Part shown: one piece after another, positions 12,197 to 23,549 of the stretch | Layout: every line of letters starts with the position of its first letter | How positions within the stretch are numbered: the first letter of the stretch is position 1 | From: Nansenia antarctica | Taxonomy: Eukaryota; Chordata; Actinopteri; Argentiniformes; Microstomatidae | Direction: 5' to 3' | Length of the DNA stretch: 64,000 bases | Assembly: GCA_963989245.1 (NCBI GenBank) | Contig: CAXDII010000548.1 | Location: forward strand, 62,001-126,000 | Program-made: the position numbers and the translations under genes | The notes under the pieces: generated by a model | Seen by the model: only the letters and a program-made list of their open reading frames with translations | Told to the model about the DNA's origin: nothing | The model's database searches: none

Positions 12197-15100
12197 CTGT
12201 TCTGAAAGTGTCCAAGCGGCCAGTTCTGAGAGTGGACTGTTTTTTGCATTCGTTCTCAAGTTATATCAAACTATCAAAGTGTTGTTTTCTGCCTTTCACG
12301 AGCACATTTTGACTTGTTGTTGAATAATCCTATAATGTAACTCTAAATGACAATCAGAGCAACTTGAATTGCGTGTGTGCAGCCTTTTGCTCAAAAGTGA
12401 TCAACGTTTCGTTTTCGGAGTCTCTTTTGACAATCTCTTCGAGAGCTGTTTTCAGTCATTAACAGAGCTGTTCTGAAAGTGTCCAAGCGGCCTGTTCTGA
12501 GAGTGGACTGTTTTTTGCATTCGTTCTCAAGTTATATCAAACTATCAAAGTGTTGTTTTCTGCCTTTCACGAGCACATTTTGACTTGTTGTTGAATAATC
12601 CTATAATGTAACTCTAAATGACAATCAGAGCAACTTGAATTGCGTGTGTGCAGCCTTTTGCTCAAAAGTGATCAACGTTTCGTTTTCAGAGTCTCTTTTG
12701 ACAATCTCTTCGAGAGCTGTTTTCAGTCATTAACAGAGCTGTTCTGAAAGTGTCCAAGCGGCCTGTTCTTAGAGTGGACTGTTTTTTGCATTCGTTCTCA
12801 AGTTATAGCAAACTATCAAAGTGTTGTTTTCTGCCTTTCACGAGCACATTTTGACTTGTTGTTGAATAATCCTATAATGTAACTCTAAATGACAATCAGA
12901 GCAACTTGAATTGCGTGTGTGCAGCCTTTTGCTCAAAAGTGATCAACGTTTCGTTTTCGGAGTCTCTTTTGACAATCTCTTCGAGAGCTGTTTTCAGTCA
13001 TTAACAGAGCTGTTCTGAAAGTGTCCAAGCGGCCTGTTCTGAGAGTGGACTGTTTTTTGCATTCGTTCTCAAGTTATATCAAACTATCAAAGTGTTGTTT
13101 TCTGCCTTTCACAAGCACATTTTGACTTGTTGTTGAATAATCCTATAATGTAACTCTAAATGACAATCAGAGCAACTTGAATTGCGTGTGTGCAGCCTTT
13201 TGCTCAAAAGTGATCAACGTTTCGTTTTCAGAGTCTCTTTTGACAATCTCTTCGAGAGCTGTTTTCAGTCATTAACAGAGCTGTTCTGAAAGTGTCCAAG
13301 CGGCCTGTTCTTAGAGTGGACTGTTTTTTGCATTCGTTCTCAAGTTATAGCAAACTATCAAAGTGTTGTTTTCTGCCTTTCACGAGCACATTTTGACTTG
13401 TTGTTGAATAATCCTATAATGTAACTCTAAATGACAATCAGAGCAACTTGAATTGCGTGTGTGCAGCCTTTTGCTCAAAAGTGATCAACGTTTCGTTTTC
13501 GGAGTCTCTTTTGACAATCTCTTCGAGAGCTGTTTTCAGTCATTAACAGAGCTGTTCTGAAAGTGTCCAAGCGGCCTGTTCTGAGAGTGGACTGTTTTTT
13601 GCATTCGTTCTCAAGTTATATCAAACTATCAAAGTGTTGTTTTCTGCCTTTCACGAGCACATTTTGACTTGTTGTTGAATAATCCTATAATGTAACTCTA
13701 AATGACAATCAGAGCAACTTGAATTGCGTGTGTGCAGCCTTTTGCTCAAAAGTGATCAACGTTTCGTTTTCGGAGTCTCTTTTGACAATCTCTTCGAGAG
13801 CTGTTTTCAGTCATTAACAGAGCTGTTCTGAAAGTGTCCACGCGGCCTGTTCTGAGAGTGGACTGTTTTTTGCATTCGTTCTCAAGTTATATCAAACTAT
13901 CAAAGTGTTGTTTTCTGCCTTTCACGAGCACATTTTGACTTGTTGTTGAATAATCCTATAATGTTACTCTAAATGACAATCAGAGCAACTTGAATTGCGT
14001 GTGTGCAGCCTTTTGCTCAAAAGTAATCAACGTTTCGTTTTCAGAGTCTCTTTTGACAATCTCTTCGAGAGCTGTTTTCAGTCATTAACAGAGCTGTTCT
14101 GAAAGTGTCCAAGCGGCCTGTTCTTAGAGTGGACTGTTTTTTGCATTCGTTCTCAAGTTATATCAAACTATCAAAGTGTTGTTTTCTGCCTTTCACGAGC
14201 ACATTTTGACTTGTTGTTGAATAATCCTATAATGTAACTCTAAATGACAATCAGAACAACTTGAATTGCGTGTGTGCAGCCTTTTGCTCAAAAGTGATCA
14301 ACGTTTCGTTTTCGGAGTCTCTTTTGACAATCTCTTCGAGAGCTGTTTTCAGTCATTAACAGAGCTGTTCTGAAAGTGTCCAAGCGGCCTGTTCTTAGAG
14401 TGGACTGTTTTTTGCATTCGTTCTCAAGTTATATCAAACTATCAAAGTGTTGTTTTCTGCCTTTCACGAGCACATTTTGACTTGTTGTTGAATAATCCTA
14501 TAATGTAACTCTAAATGACAATCAGAGCAACTTGAATTGCGTGTGTGCAGCCTTTTGCTCAAAAGTGATCAACGTTTCGTTTTCAGAGTCTCTTTTGACA
14601 ATCTCTTCGAGAGCTGTTTTCAGTCATTAACAGAGCTGTTCTGAAAGTGTCCAAGCGGCCTGTTCTTAGAGTGGACTGTTTTTTGCATTCGTTCTCAAGT
14701 TATATCAAACTATCAAAGTGTTGTTTTCTGCCTTTCACGAGCACATTTTGACTTGTTGTTGAATAATCCTATAATGTAACTCTAAATGACAATCAGAGCA
14801 ACTTGAATTGCGTGTGTGCAGCCTTTTGCTCAAAAGTGATCAACGTTTCGTTTTCGGAGTCTCTTTTGACAATCTCTTCGAGAGCTGTTTTCAGTCATTA
14901 ACAGAGCTGTTCTGAAAGTGTCCAAGCGGCCTGTTCTGAGAGTGGACTGTTTTTTGCATTCGTTCTCAAGTTATATCAAACTATCAAAGTGTTGTTTTCT
15001 GCCTTTCACGAGCACATTTTGACTTGTTGTTGAATAATCCTATAATGTAACTCTAAATGACAATCAGAGCAACTTGAATTGCGTGTGTGCAGCCTTTTGC

Positions 15101-18100
15101 TCAAAAGTGATCAACGTTTCGTTTTCAGAGTCTCTTTTGACAATCTCTTCGAGAGCTGTTTTCAGTCATTAACAGAGCTGTTCTGAAAGTGTCCAAGCGG
15201 CCTGTTCTTAGAGTGGACTGTTTTTTGCATTCGTTCTCAAGTTATAGCAAACTATCAAAGTGTTGTTTTCTGCCTTTCACGAGCACATTTTGACTTGTTG
15301 TTGAATAATCCTATAATGTAACTCTAAATGACAATCAGAGCAACTTGAATTGCGTGTGTGCAGCCTTTTGCTCAAAAGTGATCAACGTTTCGTTTTCGGA
15401 GTCTCTTTTGACAATCTCTTCGAGAGCTGTTTTCAGTCATTAACAGAGCTGTTCTGAAAGTGTCCAAGCGGCCTGTTCTGAGAGTGGACTGTTTTTTGCA
15501 TTCGTTCTCAAGTTATATCAAACTATCAAAGTGTTGTTTTCTGCCTTTCACGAGCACATTTTGACTTGTTGTTGAATAATCCTATAATGTAACTCTAAAT
15601 GACAATCAGAGCAACTTGAATTGCGTGTGTGCAGCCTTTTGCTCAAAAGTGATCAACGTTTCGTTTTCGGAGTCTCTTTTGACAATCTCTTCGAGAGCTG
15701 TTTTCAGTCATTAACAGAGCTGTTCTGAAAGTGTCCACGCGGCCTGTTCTGAGAGTGGACTGTTTTTTGCATTCGTTCTCAAGTTATATCAAACTATCAA
15801 AGTGTTGTTTTCTGCCTTTCACGAGCACATTTTGACTTGTTGTTGAATAATCCTATAATGTAACTCTAAATGACAATCAGAGCAACTTGAATTGCGTGTG
15901 TGCAGCCTTTTGCTCAAAAGTGATCAACGTTTCGTTTTCGGAGTCTCTTTTGACAATCTCTTCGAGAGCTGTTTTCAGTCATTAACAGAGCTGTTCTGAA
16001 AGTGTCCAAGCGGCCAGTTCTGAGAGTGGACTGTTTTTTGCATTCGTTCTCAAGTTATATCAAACTATCAAAGTGTTGTTTTCTGCCTTTCACGAGCACA
16101 TTTTGACTTGTTGTTGAATAATCCTATAATGTAACTCTAAATGACAATCAGAGCAACTTGAATTGCGTGTGTGCAGCCTTTTGCTCAAAAGTGATCAACG
16201 TTTCGTTTTCGGAGTCTCTTTTGACAATCTCTTCGAGAGCTGTTTTCAGTCATTAACAGAGCTGTTCTGAAAGTGTCCAAGCGGCCTGTTCTGAGAGTGG
16301 ACTGTTTTTTGCATTCGTTCTCAAGTTATATCAAACTATCAAAGTGTTGTTTTCTGCCTTTCACGAGCACATTTTGACTTGTTGTTGAATAATCCTATAA
16401 TGTAACTCTAAATGACAATCAGAGCAACTTGAATTGCGTGTGTGCAGCCTTTTGCTCAAAAGTGATCAACGTTTCGTTTTCAGAGTCTCTTTTGACAATC
16501 TCTTCGAGAGCTGTTTTCAGTCATTAACAGAGCTGTTCTGAAAGTGTCCAAGCGGCCTGTTCTTAGAGTGGACTGTTTTTTGCATTCGTTCTCAAGTTAT
16601 AGCAAACTATCAAAGTGTTGTTTTCTGCCTTTCACGAGCACATTTTGACTTGTTGTTGAATAATCCTATAATGTAACTCTAAATGACAATCAGAGCAACT
16701 TGAATTGCGTGTGTGCAGCCTTTTGCTCAAAAGTGATCAACGTTTCGTTTTCGGAGTCTCTTTTGACAATCTCTTCGAGAGCTGTTTTCAGTCATTAACA
16801 GAGCTGTTCTGAAAGTGTCCAAGCGGCCTGTTCTGAGAGTGGACTGTTTTTTGCATTCGTTCTCAAGTTATATCAAACTATCAAAGTGTTGTTTTCTGCC
16901 TTTCACGAGCACATTTTGACTTGTTGTTGAATAATCCTATAATGTAACTCTAAATGACAATCAGAGCAACTTGAATTGCGTGTGTGCAGCCTTTTGCTCA
17001 AAAGTGATCAACGTTTCGTTTTCAGAGTCTCTTTTGACAATCTCTTCGAGAGCTGTTTTCAGTCATTAACAGAGCTGTTCTGAAAGTGTCCAAGCGGCCT
17101 GTTCTTAGAGTGGACTGTTTTTTGCATTCGTTCTCAAGTTATAGCAAACTATCAAAGTGTTGTTTTCTGCCTTTCACGAGCACATTTTGACTTGTTGTTG
17201 AATAATCCTATAATGTAACTCTAAATGACAATCAGAGCAACTTGAATTGCGTGTGTGCAGCCTTTTGCTCAAAAGTGATCAACGTTTCGTTTTCGGAGTC
17301 TCTTTTGACAATCTCTTCGAGAGCTGTTTTCAGTCATTAACAGAGCTGTTCTGAAAGTGTCCAAGCGGCCTGTTCTGAGAGTGGACTGTTTTTTGCATTC
17401 GTTCTCAAGTTATATCAAACTATCAAAGTGTTGTTTTCTGCCTTTCACGAGCACATTTTGACTTGTTGTTGAATAATCCTATAATGTAACTCTAAATGAC
17501 AATCAGAGCAACTTGAATTGCGTGTGTGCAGCCTTTTGCTCAAAAGTGATCAACGTTTCGTTTTCGGAGTCTCTTTTGACAATCTCTTCGAGAGCTGTTT
17601 TCAGTCATTAACAGAGCTGTTCTGAAAGTGTCCACGCGGCCTGTTCTGAGAGTGGACTGTTTTTTGCATTCGTTCTCAAGTTATATCAAACTATCAAAGT
17701 GTTGTTTTCTGCCTTTCACGAGCACATTTTGACTTGTTGTTGAATAATCCTATAATGTTACTCTAAATGACAATCAGAGCAACTTGAATTGCGTGTGTGC
17801 AGCCTTTTGCTCAAAAGTAATCAACGTTTCGTTTTCAGAGTCTCTTTTGACAATCTCTTCGAGAGCTGTTTTCAGTCATTAACAGAGCTGTTCTGAAAGT
17901 GTCCAAGCGGCCTGTTCTTAGAGTGGACTGTTTTTTGCATTCGTTCTCAAGTTATATCAAACTATCAAAGTGTTGTTTTCTGCCTTTCACGAGCACATTT
18001 TGACTTGTTGTTGAATAATCCTATAATGTAACTCTAAATGACAATCAGAACAACTTGAATTGCGTGTGTGCAGCCTTTTGCTCAAAAGTGATCAACGTTT

Positions 18101-18971
18101 CGTTTTCGGAGTCTCTTTTGACAATCTCTTCGAGAGCTGTTTTCAGTCATTAACAGAGCTGTTCTGAAAGTGTCCACGCGGCCTGTTCTGAGAGTGGACT
18201 GTTTTTTGCATTCGTTCTCAAGTTATATCAAACTATCAAAGTGTTGTTTTCTGCCTTTCACGAGCACATTTTGACTTGTTGTTGAATAATCCTATAATGT
18301 TACTCTAAATGACAATCAGAGCAACTTGAATTGCGTGTGTGCAGCCTTTTGCTCAAAAGTAATCAACGTTTCGTTTTCAGAGTCTCTTTTGACAATCTCT
18401 TCGAGAGCTGTTTTCAGTCATTAACAGAGCTGTTCTGAAAGTGTCCAAGCGGCCTGTTCTTAGAGTGGACTGTTTTTTGCATTCGTTCTCAAGTTATATC
18501 AAACTATCAAAGTGTTGTTTTCTGCCTTTCACGAGCACATTTTGACTTGTTGTTGAATAATCCTATAATGTAACTCTAAATGACAATCAGAACAACTTGA
18601 ATTGCGTGTGTGCAGCCTTTTGCTCAAAAGTGATCAACGTTTCGTTTTCGGAGTCTCTTTTGACAATCTCTTCGAGAGCTGTTTTCAGTCATTAACAGAG
18701 CTGTTCTGAAAGTGTCCAAGCGGCCTGTTCTTAGAGTGGACTGTTTTTTGCATTCGTTCTCAAGTTATATCAAACTATCAAAGTGTTGTTTTCTGCCTTT
18801 CACGAGCACATTTTGAATTGTTGTTGAATAATCCTATAATGTAACTCTAAATGACAATCAGAGCAACTTGAATTGCGTGTGTGCAGCCTTTTGCTCAAAA
18901 GTGATCAACGTTTCGTTTTCAGAGTCTCTTTTGACAATCTCTTCGAGAGCTGTTTTCAGTCATTAACAGAG
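12197..18971 (+). repeat. Satellite sub-block: 25 mixed monomers
   Basis: A mosaic of A, G, T, T(ttatagc) and acg units, with the G then T(ttatagc) pair recurring often. It ends with two copies of a 542-bp dimer (acg unit with tgttac and gtaatc, then T unit with cagaac) at 17617-18158 and 18159-18700, followed by a T unit carrying ttttgaattg. A private acaagcac occurs near 13111. No gene is seen. Confidence 0.8.
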
Positions 18972-19510
18972 CTGTTCTGAAAGTGTCCAAGCGGCCTGTT
19001 CTGAGAGTGGACTGTTTTTTGCATTCGTTTTCAAGTTATATCAAACTATCAAAGTGTTGTTTTCTGCCTTTCACGAGCACATTTTGACTTGTTGAATAAT
19101 CCTATAATGTAACTCTGAATGACAATCAGAGCAACTTGAATTGCGTGTGTGCAGCCTTTTGCTCAAAAGTGATCAACGTTTCGTTTTCGGAGTCTCTTTT
19201 GACAATCTCTTCGAGAGCTGTTTTCAGTCATTAACAGAGCTGTTCTGAAAGTGTCCAAGCGGCCTGTTCTTAGAGTGGACTGTTTTTTGCATTCGTTCTC
19301 AAGTTATATCAAACTATCAAAGTGTTGTTTTCTGCCTTTCACGAGCACATTTTGACTTGTTGTTGAATAATCCTATAATGTAACTCTAAATGACAATCAG
19401 AGCAACTTGAATTGCGTGTGTGCAGCCTTTTGCTCAAAAGTAATCAACGTTTCGTTTTCAGAGTCTCTTTTGACAATCTCTTCGAGAGCTGTTTTCAGTC
19501 ATTAACAGAG

Positions 19511-19770
19511 CTGTTCTGAAAGTGTCCAAGCGGCCTGTTCTGAGAGTGGACTGTTTTTGCATTCGTTCTCAAGTTCTATCAGTGTTGTTTTCTGCTTTTC
19601 TGGAGCACATTTTGACTTGTTGCTGAATGCTCCTATAATGTAACTCTAAATGACAATCAGAGCAACTTGAATTGCGTGTGTGCAGCCTTTTGCTCAAAAG
19701 TAATCAACGTTTCGTTTTCAGAGTCTCTTTTGACAATCTCTTCGAGAGCTGTTTTCAGTCATTAACAGAG
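19511..19770 (+). repeat. Short variant monomer, 260 bp
   Basis: The segment from the T tract onward is diverged. It has five T instead of six, a 10-bp loss turning agttatatcaaactatcaaag into agttctatcag, ttttctggagcac in place of ctttcacgagcac, and ttgctgaatgctcc in place of ttgttgaataatcc. The rest matches the standard monomer. The downstream half carries gtaatc and ttttcagag. Confidence 0.95.
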
Positions 19771-20030
19771 CTGTTCTGAAAGTGTCCAAGCGGCCTGTTC
19801 TGAGAGTGGACTGTTTTTGCATTCGTTCTCAAGTTCTATCAGTGTTGTTTTCTGCTTTTCTGGAGCACATTTTGACTTGTTGCTGAATGCTCCTATAATG
19901 TAACTCTAAATGACAATCAGAGCAACTTGAATTGCGTGTGTGCAGCCTTTTGCTCAAAAGTGATCAACGTTTCGTTTTCGGAGTCTCTTTTGACAATCTC
20001 TTCGAGAGCTGTTTTCAGTCATTAACAGAG
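19771..20030 (+). repeat. Short variant monomer, 260 bp (second of a tandem pair)
   Basis: Same diverged central segment as the preceding short unit, but with gtgatc and ttttcggag in the downstream half. Two adjacent short units occur only here and at 59947-60466. Confidence 0.95.
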
Positions 20031-23000
20031 CTGTTCTGAAAGTGTCCAAGCGGCCTGTTCTTAGAGTGGACTGTTTTTTGCATTCGTTCTCAAGTTATAT
20101 CAAACTATCAAAGTGTTGTTTTCTGCCTTTCACGAGCACATTTTGACTTGTTGTTGAATAATCCTATAATGTAACTCTAAATGACAATCAGAGCAACTTG
20201 AATTGCGTGTGTGCAGCCTTTTGCTCAAAAGTGATCAACGTTTCGTTTTCGGAGTCTCTTTTGACAATCTCTTCGAGAGCTGTTTTCAGTCATTAACAGA
20301 GCTGTTCTGAAAGTGTCCAAGCGGCCTGTTCTGAGAGTGGACTGTTTTTTGCATTCGTTCTCAAGTTATATCAAACTATCAAAGTGTTGTTTTCTGCCTT
20401 TCACGAGCACATTTTGACTTGTTGTTGAATAATCCTATAATGTAACTCTAAATGACAATCAGAGCAACTTGAATTGCGTGTGTGCAGCCTTTTGCTCAAA
20501 AGTGATCAACGTTTCGTTTTCGGAGTCTCTTTTGACAATCTCTTCGAGAGCTGTTTTCAGTCATTAACAGAGCTGTTCTGAAAGTGTCCAAGCGGCCTGT
20601 TCTGAGAGTGGACTGTTTTTTTGCATTCGTTCTCAAGTTATATCAAACTATCAAAGTGTTGTTTTCTGCCTTTCACGAGCACATTTTGACTTGTTGTTGA
20701 ATAATCCTATAATGTAACTCTAAATGACAATCAGAGCAACTTGAATTGCGTGTGTGCAGCCTTTTGCTCAAAAGTGATCAACGTTTCGTTTTCGGAGTCT
20801 CTTTTGACAATCTCTTCGAGAGCTGTTTTCAGTCATTAACAGAGCTGTTCTGAAAGTGTCCAAGCGGCCTGTTCTTAGAGTGGACTGTTTTTTGCATTCG
20901 TTCTCAAGTTATATCAAACTATCAAAGTGTTGTTTTCTGCCTTTCACGAGCACATTTTGACTTGTTGTTGAATAATCCTATAATGTTACTCTAAATGACA
21001 ATCAGAGCAACTTGAATTGCGTGTGTGCAGCCTTTTGCTCAAAAGTGATCAACGTTTCGTTTTCGGAGTCTCTTTTGACAATCTCTTCGAGAGCTGTTTT
21101 CAGTCATTAACAGAGCTTTTCTGAAAGTGTCCAAGCGGCCTGTTCTTAGAGTGGACTGTTTTTTGCATTCGTTCTCAAGTGATATCAAACTATCAAAGTG
21201 TTGTTTTCTGCCTTTCACGAGCACTTTTTGACTTGTTGTTGAATAATCCTATAATGTTACTCTAAATGACAATCAGAGCAACTTGAATTGCGTGTGTGCA
21301 GCCTTTTGCTCAAAAGTAATCAACGTTTCGTTTTCAGAGTCTCTTTTGACAATCTCTTCGAGAGCTGTTTTCAGTCATTAACAGAGCTGTTCTGAAAGTG
21401 TCCAAGCGGCCTGTTCTGAGAGTGGACTGTTTTTTGCATTCGTTCTCAAGTTATATCAAACTATCAAAGTGTTGTTTTCTGCCTTTCACGAGCACATTTT
21501 GACTTGTTGTTGAATAATCCTATAATGTAACTCTAAATGACAATCAGAGCAACTTGAATTGCGTGTGTGCAGCCTTTTGCTCAAAAGTGATCAACGTTTC
21601 GTTTTCGGAGTCTCTTTTGACAATCTCTTCGAGAGCTGTTTTCAGTCATTAACAGAGCTGTTCTGAAAGTGTCCAAGCGGCCTGTTCTGAGAGTGGACTG
21701 TTTTTTTGCATTCGTTCTCAAGTTATATCAAACTATCAAAGTGTTGTTTTCTGCCTTTCACGAGCACATTTTGACTTGTTGTTGAATAATCCTATAATGT
21801 AACTCTAAATGACAATCAGAGCAACTTGAATTGCGTGTGTGCAGCCTTTTGCTCAAAAGTGATCAACGTTTCGTTTTCGGAGTCTCTTTTGACAATCTCT
21901 TCGAGAGCTGTTTTCAGTCATTAACAGAGCTGTTCTGAAAGTGTCCAAGCGGCCTGTTCTTAGAGTGGACTGTTTTTTGCATTCGTTCTCAAGTTATATC
22001 AAACTATCAAAGTGTTGTTTTCTGCCTTTCACGAGCACATTTTGACTTGTTGTTGAATAATCCTATAATGTTACTCTAAATGACAATCAGAGCAACTTGA
22101 ATTGCGTGTGTGCAGCCTTTTGCTCAAAAGTGATCAACGTTTCGTTTTCGGAGTCTCTTTTGACAATCTCTTCGAGAGCTGTTTTCAGTCATTAACAGAG
22201 CTTTTCTGAAAGTGTCCAAGCGGCCTGTTCTTAGAGTGGACTGTTTTTTGCATTCGTTCTCAAGTTATATCAAACTATCAAAGTGTTGTTTTCTGCCTTT
22301 CACGAGCACTTTTTGACTTGTTGTTGAATAATCCTATAATGTTACTCTAAATGACAATCAGAGCAACTTGAATTGCGTGTGTGCAGCCTTTTGCTCAAAA
22401 GTAATCAACGTTTCGTTTTCAGAGTCTCTTTTGACAATCTCTTCGAGAGCTGTTTTCAGTCATTAACAGAGCTGTTCTGAAAGTGTCCAAGCGGCCTGTT
22501 CTGAGAGTGGACTGTTTTTTGCATTCGTTCTCAAGTTATATCAAACTATCAAAGTGTTGTTTTCTGCCTTTCACGAGCACATTTTGACTTGTTGTTGAAT
22601 AATCCTATAATGTAACTCTAAATGACAATCAGAGCAACTTGAATTGCGTGTGTGCAGCCTTTTGCTCAAAAGTGATCAACGTTTCGTTTTCGGAGTCTCT
22701 TTTGACAATCTCTTCGAGAGCTGTTTTCAGTCATTAACAGAGCTGTTCTGAAAGTGTCCAAGCGGCCTGTTCTTAGAGTGGACTGTTTTTTGCATTCGTT
22801 CTCAAGTTATATCAAACTATCAAAGTGTTGTTTTCTGCCTTTCACGAGCACATTTTGACTTGTTGTTGAATAAGCCTATAATGTAACTCTAAATGACAAT
22901 CAGAGCAACTTGAATTGCGTGTGTGCAGCCTTTTGCTCAAAAGTGATCAACGTTTCGTTTTCGGAGTCTCTTTTGACAATCTCTTCGAGAGCTGTTTTCA

Positions 23001-23549
23001 GTCATTAACAGAGCTGTTCTGAAAGTGTCCAAGCGGCCTGTTCTGAGAGTGGACTGTTTTTTGCATTCGTTCTCAAGTTATATCAAACTATCAAAGTGTT
23101 GTTTTCTGCCTTTCACGAGCACATTTTGACTTGTTGAATAATCCTATAATGTAACTCTAAATGACAATCAGAGCAACTTGAATTGCGTGTGTGCAGCCTT
23201 TTGCTCAAAGGTGATCAACGTTTCGTTTTCGGAGTCTCTTTTGACAATCTCTTCGAGAGCTGTTTTCAGTCATTAACAGAGCTGTTCTGAAAGTGTCCAA
23301 GCGGCCTGTTCTGAGAGTGGACTGTTTTTTGCATTCGTTCTCAAGTTATATCAAACTATCAAAGTGTTGTTTTCTGCCTTTCACGAGCACATTTTGACTT
23401 GTTGAATAATCCTATAATGTAACTCTAAATGACAATCAGAGCAACTTGAATTGCGTGTGTGCAGCCTTTTGCTCAAAAGTGATCAACGTTTCGTTTTCGG
23501 AGTCTCTTTTGACAATCTCTTCGAGAGCTGTTTTCAGTCATTAACAGAG

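Larger units (their letters stand above)
18972..23549 (+). repeat. Superblock, copy 1 (recurs at 59134-64000)
   Basis: Unit order: G with actctgaatg, T with gtaatc, short (260 bp), short, T, G, G(T7), T(tgttac), F unit (starts cttttctg, has gcactttttg), G, G(T7), T(tgttac), F, G, T(aataagcc), G(3-bp deletion, aaaggtgatc), G(3-bp deletion). The core G(T7) to G(deletion) part, 20573-23549, is 2977 bp. Within it the four-unit set G, G(T7), T(tgttac), F is tandemly duplicated with an 1085-bp period (20302-21386 and 21387-22471). Confidence 0.85.

Noticed and set aside
21039..21224. 61-residue open frame on the minus strand within the satellite
   Set aside because: It exists because a private T-to-G change at 21181 turns the stop codon present in other monomers (complement of ttatatc) into a serine codon. 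No family motif, no start context and no conservation across units.
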